Shown here: piece by piece, positions 31,941-62,790 of the stretch
Layout of the letters: every line of letters begins with the position of its first letter
How positions within the stretch are numbered: position 1 is the first letter of the stretch
NCBI GenBank assembly: GCA_028583405.1
Contig: CM053261.1
Location: 9,410,338-9,474,337 of the forward strand
Source of the DNA: Pogonophryne albipinna
Lineage: Eukaryota > Chordata > Actinopteri > Perciformes > Artedidraconidae
Reading direction: 5' to 3'
Length of the DNA: 64,000 nucleotides
Made by a program: the position numbers and the translations under genes
Notes under the pieces: generated by a model
Databases searched by the model: none
Told to the model about the DNA's origin: nothing
What the model saw: only the letters and a program-made list of their open reading frames with translations

Positions 31941-34332
31941 CTACTCTACATTCCAGCCCTGAAGGTTACAGGGAAAGGTGAAGAGTTGCTCTCTCCGTGT
32001 GGTTCCTCCAGGCCTATTAGGTTGAGGCAGCTTCTTCACCACATCACCTTTAGGAACATGTGCCACATCATTTTCTTTTATAGCAAACGTGGGTCTCTCC
32101 CACTGTTTCTTGTTTCCCTGGATTCTTCTGAGGAATTGTGTAAGTATTTCGTCATCCTCAACTTTCTCAACCATGCCAACGTAACGGAGACTCCTGTGTT
32201 TGGTTGCAAAGTTAACTAGGACAAAGTCACCCACGTTCAGATCTGTGTTTCCAGGATCACTTCTCTCATCCTCAGGGCTCTCATCATCAAGTGGGACAGG
32301 GACATCACTCTCCTCAGAGCTGCTATCTATGATTTTCCTTTTGGGTGCTTTCTTTTTCAGTTTTCCCTTTTCTTTGCTATTTTGTTTTTTCCCTGCCAGT
32401 TTCTTTTGTCTCTCTTCATACGCCTTTTCTATTGCCTGCTTCTCAGGAGTATCTGTTAGGATGGCTGTCTTCACACGCTTTCTTTTGGTTTGTGCTCTGG
32501 GGGGACATTTGGGAAGTGGTAGGATTTCACGAGGAGACACATATCCAGGTCGGCTGGGAACATCTGAGTCAGCTGGCGAGGCACATCCATGTGGACCACG
32601 CGGAGTGGATGGATTAGCATCTGCAGCAGGTGGTTCATCTGCAGGGAGTGGACCATCTGGATCATCTGAAGTGGATGGACCAGTGGATGCAGGCTGCAGC
32701 TCAGGGTTTGGCCGGTCTGACACCATGGATGGTGCAAACGCTTCCTCAGGGAAAATATCTCTGTTATATGGGAAAATCCCAGTGGACTTGAATCCAGAAG
32801 TGATATTCCGTGGTGTCACTGCTGACAAGAAGGCCTCATTCACAAGTCCTGCAATCTGGTAGATGGAGACTGTTTTGCCAGGGTTAGATCTCATCCACCC
32901 ATCAAGAGCTCGGTTGTATAGGGTCTTGAACGGGCCATACACGGTCACGTCGAGAGGCTGCATGCGATGGGATGTGTGGGGTGGAAGGGTGAGCATAACA
33001 ATACTGTTGCTCTTTGCTTTTTCTACTGCCTTGAGTGAGATGTGAGCCTTAAGATTATCAAGGATTAGCAGCATGGGACAGTCAGGAGTGCACTGAGTGT
33101 GCTGTATCAGGTGATCAAGGAACTCAGGCCAGGTGTCTTCATTCATCCATCCTGTTCTGGTGGAGGCACCTTTGGCTCCTGGAGGTGCTCCTATCATGAA
33201 GTCATCCTTAAACCTAACTCTGGGGAAGACAAACATGGGAGGTATGGCATTCCCAGCAGCATTCACTGCACACACCACAGTCACCAGTTCTCCTCTCTCA
33301 GCTGATGTGATAGAACCAACTTGCTTTTTTCCTTTCTCTGTCACAACCTGAATCAAATAGAAAGATTAGAATCAATGGCATGTGCAATCAGTAGGCTACT
33401 ATTGGTCTAAAGGTACATTGTATTTCATTTCAGTCCATTAATTTTTTCCAGTTCACAGGTTCACTGGTCATTATCACAAGCCACTCAGTATCAGTCTGGT
33501 GCTCTCTAGTGTATCATGTGTAGCTTACCTGCCGTGGCTTTTGAACTGTAAAGACGCCTGTTTCATCCACATTGTAAATCATGTGTGGAGGGAATGTGTG
33601 CCTGTTAAAGAAGAGAGACAAGGGAAGAACCTTATCAGAATCAAAACCAAATCTTACAGGTAAAGCCTCCATAAAACATTTGCAACTAAAAAATGAATTC
33701 TGTCACCTGTCCATCACTACAGCCAGATTTTCGAAGAACTCCCCCACTGTAGTTTTATTGAAGGCTGTAGCCCTTCCCAGGGATGTTGCCTCCGGAGTTC
33801 GGACAGAGAGATGGCGACGTGCTAGGAACCTGCCAAACCACTCTATTCCTAAAGAGTAGAGAATTCATTATTATAAGATTTAGCTTTGTGGCAAGATCAT
33901 TTGTTCTAAGTTAACCTACAGAATCATGTGACATCTTGCACACCCTAGCCTACCTGCACATTGTTTCTCTGTCCAATTGGCAGGGACAGGGATATTGTTT
34001 CTCTCTGCGTATTCAAATGCCAGTTCACGGCACTTAACTGGAGCAAGGCCATGGAACTGGTCAGCTAGTTGTTTCAAGTGTTTGGCAAGCTCCTCCTCCA
34101 TCTCATCTGTGAATATTCTCTTTGCCTCAGCTACTGCACCCCAGGCTACTGATTTTACTTCCCCTTTCTCTTTTTTCTTTATGAATCTTTGTAGGGTTGT
34201 CTTGTCAATATTTCTATCCCTTCCAGCTTTTCTTAAGGACTTCTTTCCTTGCATGACCTCAGCTGCTGCACTCTCCATCTCTGCGAGGGGTGTTTGGCCC
34301 CAGGTTGTCTTTCTTGTGTAGTTTCTTGGCAT
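31941..34332 (-). CDS. pogo-family transposase, four exons, 666 residues
   Basis: Exons on the minus strand: 34332-33954, 33848-33707, 33601-33529, 33347-31941. All introns are GT-AG and the exons sum to 2001 nt with no internal stop. The N-terminus has a Psq-like helix-turn-helix (LRKAGRDRNIDKTTLQRFI) followed by a CENP-B-type DNA-binding segment. The catalytic domain has the first Asp in YNVDETG (exon 3), the second in LLILDNLKAH and the third in MQPLDVTVYGPFK, a DD35D spacing. This is a DDE_1 transposase that cuts and pastes DNA in the nucleus. The C-terminus is Lys/Ser/Glu-rich with basic nuclear-signal-like runs, then an unusual VGDFVLVNF...YVGMVEKV module resembling an SH3/Tudor-like fold. 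It could also be a domesticated gene, but surrounding transposon motifs favour an active or recently active element. Confidence 0.9.
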
Positions 34333-34433
34333 GATGGCTTTTCTACAATGTTGATGACATTAAAAATAAAACATATGTAATGTAATATTACACTAAATAT
34401 GTTTAAGACTAAACTTAACTTGTGCTTCATGGT

Positions 34434-34470
34434 GGGGTAAAGTGAGACACTGTCTCACTTTACCCCACAG
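34434..34470. promoter_or_regulatory. Perfect 18-bp palindrome upstream of transposase
   Basis: GTGGGGTAAAGTGAGACA, a single C, then its exact reverse complement. It starts 102 bp upstream of the transposase start codon, and another half-site copy lies at 34475-34492. Likely a binding site for the transposase or a promoter operator, by inference from its repetition at both element ends. Confidence 0.6.
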
Positions 34471-34870
34471 CATTTGTCTCATTTTACCCCACAGCCACCA
34501 TTTTAGAAAAAACAACATCTCTAGCAATTCAGGCTAATCTTCAACTAGCATCAATCACATGGTTTTATATGTTGGAAGTTCATCAACATGTATGATATAA
34601 GTTTTTCTACCTGAATCAATTTGCTTTGACACAATAGTTGATTAAGTTCATAGCAAGAAAATTTACTTTTACATGCAAAAAACACATTTTTGTGAAAAAA
34701 ACATACTTACCACAGCACCAGCACCAACTTCACCTTCCTGGCAAGGGGGGAATGGGAGGGGCTTGAAAACATAATGGTCACATGACCACAATTGTGTTCC
34801 GTTGCCTAGATACAGGGGGTGTCTCACATTACCCGATGTCTCACAATACCCCGCTCTCCTACAATGAAGT

Positions 34871-35879
34871 ATTGACCACTCCTTGCAGGGATTCATCTTA
34901 GATGTATTGTCAAAGAGGGATAAGAGGTGATGCAAAATAACCCGGTGAGGTTTAAAGAAGAGGCTACAAATAATGATCAATGGTAGGGTGGTAAACAAAG
35001 TGGGGGCAGGAGGCAGGTCAGTATATTCCAGCTCGAGGGAAGGCACTTGTCAGTCAATTATCTACATTTATCTGTCAGTGATTGCCCTTAGAAAGAGGCT
35101 AGAGTGTTTAATTTCAAGCACAAGTGTTTCTGTCCTTTCTGTGTGTTTGTATGCATATGTGTAATTGAATAAATGCACAGGAGCCAGTAAGTCAGTGCGG
35201 AGCCTAGAAATCTTACATGAAGCTAATCCTATTACGGTGCCATTCAGCTGCTCCTCTGAACAACCTCACGGTCTGATGGTGTCATAAGGCACCAGCTTAG
35301 AGGAGCAAGAGGCAAAAGCAATCTGCGCTCACGTTTAGCTAGCATCACCTAACAATTTTCTGGTGAGTGTCGAATACATTTCACTTCATCTGCTGTCACT
35401 GATTCAGTGAGAAACAGCAGAGTAATCTGTGAGGAACACAGCGCAGGTACACAGATAATGTGATCACTAGAGTCATTATCATGCAGCCATCCTCACTGTC
35501 ACTGGAGAAATGAAGCATGTTGAAGGTGATCTGAGGGGTAATTCATGATGCCTGTCAGGCTTTCCATTTGAACATGGCTTATATTGCAGTTTACAATTAA
35601 GACAATGATGATGAGAGTATAACACACTTAACTTGTTTGGTAGAAAATTCTGAATTTAGTTTTCTTTCTTTTATTTCTCTTGTCTTTGCGCTCTATGGTA
35701 AAAGTATTGACAAACTTGAAATAAAGCAATCTTGCATGTTGACATCAGGTATCAGGAGTGTCTGCCAATAATGTGTTGGACCCTAGTGACATGTCTGCGA
35801 AGGATAAAATCCCAAGTTCTCTACAGAGGGAGTTCCTCTCCCACACACTCCCCCCCTGCCTGAAAATCCCCCATTGGAT
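34871..35879. other. Unassigned intergenic DNA
   Basis: No gene or repeat recognised. 35200-35420 is less AT-rich and single-copy-looking. Confidence 0.5.
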
Positions 35880-36190
35880 TCCTTTGTTTACTTCTATAAC
35901 ATAGTGACATCACTATGTAAAACTTGCTTTTATTGGCTAGCACTCCAACAAATTGTACGTGATAGGTAGAGGGGCGGGACATCTCTAGGCTGTCGACCAA
36001 TCACAACTGAGCCGGCAAGCTAACCAATCAGAGCATGGGCTCTGGTTTCAGACGGAGGGTGAAAAGAGAAACAGGCAGTATGAGAAAAATAAAGACCGTT
36101 TTGAACATAACAGCATGGAGACATGTCACAGTAAAAGCACAAAATACAAATATGAACCTGAAATCTAGCATTTGAGGACCTTTGACGGGT
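35880..36190 (+). repeat. Dispersed repeat R2, copy 2
   Basis: Longer copy of the repeat at 21391-21600, with GGGGCGGGACATCTCTAGGC, GACCAATCACAACTGAGCCG and GGTGAAAAGAG landmarks in the same order. Confidence 0.7.
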
Positions 36191-38100
36191 TTTGTATGCC
36201 TTTATTTTCATTCATTAACGGAGATTTGTTACTTCATAGCTTAAAATCCTAATATCTGCAGACTTATGATCTCTTTAACATTACTGCAGATCTATCAGGT
36301 ACACTCCTTTTATTTATAGAGGACCATATGGCAGAACTAATGTTGGCAGTGAAGACAGGAAGTTGGCTGAATCTCTGCAGTGATTTTGTGGTATGAATTC
36401 CTTAACTGATAGACACATTCTCTTCTCCTTTTTATTATTTCATCCTGTTCTCAAAAAGACATTATTTCTACTCCAATGAAAAGCTGGCAGAGGTCACCGG
36501 GATAGTTAGAAAGTTCCCCAAAGGCAACGAGCAGGAGGTGTCCTTAAATGCTGAAGAGTGTGTTCTGGCAAGAAATGGAATAGATACGTGATCTATGTGC
36601 ACAAGTAGCAGCTGGCTGTTCAGACCAGGAGTGTTTTTCTACATGGTCCACTAGTCAATGCACATTACCCCAAAAAGGCTGCATTTAAAATGTCCTTCAA
36701 CAGCCAACGCAACGTCATCCCCATGTGCTGGGGATATATCCTCCCACTAGTTGAAAGGGATGATTTTGTCAACATTACTTTATAAAAGTTAAATGTATTT
36801 AAAATGATGACAACTTAAGAAGGTTTTCATCCGACCAATTAGCAAACCACATTTTTAAATAAAAGTTTTAAAGGAAACGTGAAAATGCTGGGGATTTTAT
36901 CTTAAAATATCTCTAGTGTATCTAGGACTCTAATGTATTACTAAGTTTCGGCATTTGGCCATCTATTTTTGAGTAATGTGTTTGAAAATATAGAGTTAGA
37001 AGAAAGGTACAAAAGCAGATAACAAGCAATTGTTACAAAAAAAGTATTGTAATACCATAAGCAATGATTATATGTAGGGTGAAGTAGCTGTCGGTCAGAA
37101 AAGGTCTAGTGGACATGGCAGCACAGTGACTCAAGGATACAAATTAAATAAACCATGAAAAACACAGAAAAACTTGGAATATCATATCGGAGGACAGTGC
37201 AGCAGTGTAGCCTGCTGGTTGTTTATTCATAGTTCTGTTTAATAGCGTAGGTATTTTAAATAGAGGTTGAAAGTGATTTTTTATTACACAGCCATCATTC
37301 TGGCTCTCATGCTGCCAGCAAGCATGCCAGTACTATGGGAATGTATAAAACTAAGTACAAATACAATTGCCAGAAGTCACAGTGCTTGAAATCAAGTACA
37401 CTTCTTTATCAAGAAAATCACGAAACATTTTTCTTCATTTTCATTTCATCATGGTCCATTTCATCATGGTCCATTATTGGTCCATTATTTCAAAATGAGG
37501 TGTCCATTCACATTGTCTTAAGGAAAGCTCTTCCTGTATTCGCTCAATAAACATTCATTTAACTTTAACTTAACATTACTCTATTATGTGTGTGTTCTGG
37601 AGTCTCTGTAGCAAAAACAGACTATCTTCTCATCTAAAGAATAACTGAAGCCTTTTCTGATCATAAAAAAAATGGTCCAGTGGCTTTACTACTAACCGTT
37701 CAGGTTGGTTAACTGTTCTGAAAAAAACTGGGCCCTTCTGTTAAAGCCACCCTGGACACTCTAAACTGTGGATGTTATCACTTTCACCTTTGTCCTGTTT
37801 TGTGGTTGTTAGTGAACAGTCTAAACCTTTACCTACCGCCTATATTTTTTGAAAGTATTATTATCCTCCTACTTTGCCTCAGGTGGTGATTGTAATACAG
37901 CTTGTTGTATATGAGGGGAGCCATTCTCACTCATGCGGATGACGACTGTAATTCGGCTAGAAAGAGAAACCGCTGAGTCGGCAAAGCCGGCTTGTCTTGG
38001 GAAGGTCAAAGCATTCCTGTGTCACTGACAAATGAGCTGTATTTCAGGCTGCTGTTCTGCTCTGTTGTGTTTAAAGCAGGGATGGAGGGAGGAGAGGACC
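36191..38100. other. Unassigned intergenic DNA
   Basis: No gene recognised. A short local repeat of TTTCATCATGGTCCAT occurs near 37443-37480. Confidence 0.5.
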
Positions 38101-38180
38101 CACATGGACACACACACACATGGACACACTCACACACATGGACACACACCCACATGGACACACACACACATTGACACACA
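38101..38180 (+). repeat. CA-rich short tandem repeat (ATGGACACACAC type)
   Basis: Imperfect repeats of ACATGGACACACAC give a threonine/histidine-rich frame that is not a gene. Confidence 0.9.
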
Positions 38181-38455
38181 TCTTCCTCCCTCCCACTCCC
38201 TACTGCTTCACCCAGACAGGATACTCACGATGCAGAGACTGTAATATGTTCTTGAAAGGTTTTAATAAACAGAGATAGTTATTACTGTGTTCTGTTTGCA
38301 TAAGAAGAGATTGGACTTTTGTTGCCTAGATTTGCAAAATATAATATCGTTTTCAGCATAACAATGATTGCCATACATTGATGCTGAACTACAGTCAGAA
38401 ACCCATTTCAGAACGTACACCATCAGCACTTTGCCATCTCAGATTTTGAGTGTTG

Positions 38456-38498
38456 TAATAATAATAATAATAATAATAATAATGATAATAATAATAAT
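38456..38498 (+). repeat. (AAT)n microsatellite
   Basis: About 14 AAT/ATA units with one interruption (ATG). Confidence 0.95.
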
Positions 38499-40297
<1,799 letters not shown>

Positions 40298-40338
40298 CTT
40301 TATTATTGTCTACAGCATGCATTTAACAGCAGGGGCCA

Positions 40339-40352
40339 CCAGCAGAGGGCTC
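40339..40352 (+). promoter_or_regulatory. CTCF-like motif (+ orientation)
   Basis: CCAGCAGAGGGCTC, a near-consensus CTCF core in the same orientation as the motif at 39740. Confidence 0.4.
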
Positions 40353-42710
40353 AGCAAGTTAAGAAGGCTGGTCCAACATTTCCTGAGAGTTTCTTACGCA
40401 AGATTTTTCCTGAGACGGTCCTCCTGCTCGGCAGTCACGTCCACATGCAGCTGATGTAAAATAGCCTGTTACTCATACATATCTTTTGAAATACTCACCA
40501 CTCTGAGACTTATATAAACTGTAAGTGCAACCAAGCAACTCTAAATCAGTGGTTGTCAGGTTATTAACATAGCAACAACTTTATCTAAGTTTACTCTGTT
40601 GTAATACTCATGTCCATGAGGAAGTGTTTGACATTAATGTTGAGTAAAATAATTAATCAAGCTGCTTCCTTCCACTCTGCCTTCTTGGAGCTGCTGATCC
40701 TTATGGAATAATGCAGCTGGAAAGAGGATGTGATTTAATCACATTACTGCTTGATCAGCCCTGCCTGAGTCATGATCCTTGGTTCCCGGCTTCTAAATGA
40801 ATCACAGTTCACTAGGTAAAGGACCGTTTCTATGACACCATGATTGAATCACCTGTTTAAATCTGATCTAGTCAAACAACCAGTTATTTCCACAGCCTTC
40901 CCCAGGGTGTACCACCATGTTGTCAGGTTGTTTTTACATTAAATGTGCAGTAAAGTGGAGGCTGTGGGTGATTTTAGTATGAAGGATTAAGGCCTTGTCT
41001 TGTTTTCTTAACCACCTTGCTTTAGTGTTCTCTCATGTCCGATTTACAGAGACCACTAACACATTTCTTGTGTTCATTTTCTATCAAGTAAAGCTATGGT
41101 AAGTGAGTTCAGCATTCAAAAACATGTTACTTTTACTGAAACCTCTCACTTCCTGCCACTCAGACTTTTCCTTGGAAGAGAAGAGTTGGACTGTGGAGCT
41201 AATGGAAGTCTTGTGGTTTCTTCAGTTGCAGGTCTCATGATTTCATCACACTCACAAAACCCATGACATGTCTAAAAGCTCTCCTCTCCTCTCCTGGCCG
41301 GTTACTCACTGAAACATGGGTGTTTGAATATCAGGAGACAGGGTGAGTGTGATTGTGTTATGAGAAGTGTGTATGTCCTAAATCGTACAAGGATTATCAC
41401 ATGACTCTCAGATAAGTATAGGCCTACAGGCTTATGTCAAGGATGGAAAGAAGGTTGAGAGAGGGAAAAACGTTATGAATGAATTTCACTCATTATAACA
41501 AACAGAGAAGAAAATTGTTGAAGAAAACCAGCACACGTTTGTACTGTTTGCAAGCAATCAAGCAACATGTTCTGATTTATGAGTGCAGGCTGGTTAAAAG
41601 CCCATGATATTAGCAACGATCAACAAACCCATGAAAACATGGATACATAAATACATTATTCAGTGGATAATATGTTTGACCTCACATTCATTTGCTAATG
41701 TTCCTGTGGACAGACCTCATAGATTTCTACACTAAGTGCTGATCCTGACTGCGGTCCTCGCTGGTTGGTAAAGTGAATCTGAAACTCTCAGGGGTTCTTC
41801 TTGGGCTCAGGTGGCCCTTATTATGAAAAGGAGGTGCTTAATTTCATCATGATTTAATTGACGGAAATTATTCCCCCCAGTGTAGGAAAAAGGTATGATT
41901 TGTTAACGACTGCAGTAGTTACATTTTCTTTAGTGCAAAGGTGCATAAACTGTTTCTTCCCAGAATATACAGCTTTGAAAGGTGCTGAAAAAACATTTTC
42001 TCAATCAGCTGATTCTAAATATAGCCATATCTGAAGACAACACTTTCGGACAGTTTATTCAGTTATTTCACATAAGCGTTTTTTCGTATTTAGGTTTATT
42101 GTCTTTGCTTTCTTCACTGATTTGAAGTCACTTGCAGGACCGAACTGTCCTTCCCTATGTTTAGTTCAGCACCTACAGTATAATCAATATGTGTTGCCAA
42201 ATGAACAGTGTCAGTAAAACGTAATCACACCTCACTGACACTATCTTGGTGAAGCAGATTAGCTGACCTTTTGAGCGTTGAACACTTGATAACAATGAAG
42301 AGGGTGAAAGGGTTTAAGGCTAAGAGAATTATTTTTGAAAGGAGAAAATGTGTTGTGGTTTTTTTATTAATTTGATTATTGCTTATTTTTTTGGATACAC
42401 ACTCAATCAATCTGGAGTTATGGTACTTTCGAATACTATTGTGTAGATAGGCAGTAGGGCAGGCCATGGTACTGCATCATTTGTTTTTATATGTAAAAAG
42501 TAACCAGTGACAATGATGTATTTGATTAAAAAAATGCAATGTTTGCTTCTGTAGTGTCGTTAGTAGAAGTATAAAACAGCATACAAATATAATAATAATA
42601 ATACTTGTGTAAAGTCCAAGTACCTCAAAATCATACTTAATCGAGTAATTGTACTGCATCTGTATTATAACTTCTTGTTTGTGTTAATAAGTACTAAAGG
42701 TAACTTGAAA
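40353..42710. other. Unassigned sequence upstream of cert1
   Basis: No gene recognised. No polk-like coding sequence is visible on the minus strand, although polk is the divergent neighbour of CERT1 in mammals. Confidence 0.5.
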
Positions 42711-43320
42711 CCACAATCAGAACAGGTTTATTGCCAAGGAGGTTAACACGAACAAGGAATTTGCTTTGGTGTGTATGGTGCATATATAAACACAGTAAAA
42801 ACAATTACATTGTCAGAGAAAGACTAAAATAGCAGTACAAAATAAACAACTTAAAAAACTAATACTACCCCAAAAAAGTATTTTCTAAAAAAAAAATATT
42901 AAAAAAACTAAGTACAGTAAAATATGACAATAATGAAAAATACAAATAAAACATGTACTGTATGGAATGTAAAGTGGAGAGCTGTGCAGATTTTAAAAGA
43001 GTTAGATTGAACAGAAACGTGCAAAGTATACAGAGGCATGTGCAGGGTTCACAATATTAAAATGATTAAAATATGTTCTCACATGATTTGCATTAATGTA
43101 ATACATAATGTCTATGGAAGGGGTAAAAGTCAGTGTGGGTCCCAGGCCTTGTTGATAATTAAACAAATATTTACACCAAATATAAATATATAAAGAACTA
43201 AGTACATTGAAATATGACAAACTGCAATTATACTATTTTATTGTGGAGTGCTGTGCATTTATATAGAGAGATAGAGATATATATTATTGAAAATTGCAAA
43301 AATAGTTGAACACCAACATG
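42711..43320 (-). repeat. LINE 3'-UTR-like repeat
   Basis: Starts with CAGAACAGGTTTATTGCCAAG and GAATTTGCTTTGGTG, a recurring fish LINE tail on the minus strand. It contains approximately repeated ACTAAGTACA...GAAATATGACAA segments. No coding sequence remains. Confidence 0.55.
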
Positions 43321-43394
43321 AATCTGGAGCATAATTCACTCTGGTCTATTTTCCTGTGCTCCTCAGTCTATTTTCAGTAATGTAAACTGGAGGA

Positions 43395-43470
43395 GGGGGC
43401 GGGGCCTGTGTCCAGTTAAGGAGGGGTGTTTGGTGACGTCACCGGGGCAAGCGCCCCTGCGCAGCACACA
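43395..43470 (+). promoter_or_regulatory. cert1: cert1 core promoter
   Basis: The GC-rich segment has a GC box (GGGGGCGGGGCC, 43395-43406), a perfect full CRE in a 12-bp palindrome (GGTGACGTCACC, 43432-43443), and a GGGGCAAGCGCCCCTGCGCAGC stretch with an NRF1-like half site. No TATA box is seen. This architecture fits a TATA-less housekeeping promoter; the start site is probably between 43440 and 43520. Confidence 0.65.
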
Positions 43471-43530
43471 AGTTGGAACACGCGCTAGGGGCTAAACCAC
43501 CGAGAAGAAGCTCGAGACGTCAGTTGAAAC

Positions 43531-43617
43531 ATGGCGCTGAACGGGAGAGCTGTCAACAGTCAACAGAGGGAAGAAGCACCAACAACAACCGCTGCTACTG
43601 CCGCACCGTCTCTCTGA
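43531..43617 (+). CDS. Upstream ORF in the cert1 leader
   Basis: A 28-codon frame plus stop, starting ATGGCGCTGAACGG with A at -3 and G at +4 (strong initiation context). Three more very short uORFs follow (ATGs at 43754, 43868, 43937), all ending before the main start. If the leader is transcribed as read, these should reduce initiation at the cert1 ATG. No conserved peptide is recognised. Confidence 0.5.
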   Translation: MALNGRAVNSQQREEAPTTTAATAAPSL

Positions 43618-43982
43618 AAGTCAGATACGGATTACCTGCTTGACTGCTGAAGCTAGCCAGAACACATTTATCTGCGTTTCATCCTTTTCTGACACTTAAC
43701 TCGACGTTAAGCTACCGTTACAGACACTGCTTAGCTACCTGTTTAACCACAACATGAGTCGATCTGTGTAGCTTACCTTACCGTCGTTTATCTACTCTGT
43801 GGCTGCTACCTAGCTTCTTCTGTTTGGGCTAACCTCAGAGCTACTAGTCGGTGTATAATACCAAAACATGATTCGTTGAACTGTTGCCGCTTATTCACTC
43901 AGGTCCTGTCAGCTTAAACTCACCTGAGCATCATATATGCCAAGTTAGTATCGGTTTATACTAGCTGAATAGCATCGAGAAC

Positions 43983-62790
<18,808 letters not shown>

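Larger units (their letters stand above)
31380..34870 (-). mobile_element. pogo-like DNA transposon with intact transposase
   Basis: The element contains a four-exon transposase gene (34332-31941) and, on both sides, repeated TGTCTCACTTTACCCC-like motifs: 31387, a perfect palindrome at 34434-34470, 34475, and two at 34820-34850. These look like terminal or subterminal transposase binding sites. Exact termini and the TA target duplication were not resolved, so coordinates are approximate. A degenerate ~50-bp repeat lies downstream of the gene. Confidence 0.8.

Noticed and set aside
32200..32862. 220-residue plus-strand frame with hydrophobic stretches
   Set aside because: It is the antisense shadow of the pogo transposase last exon.
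40353..43394. Divergent polk gene expected from mammalian gene order
   Set aside because: No exon resembling a Y-family polymerase is visible on the minus strand in this interval.
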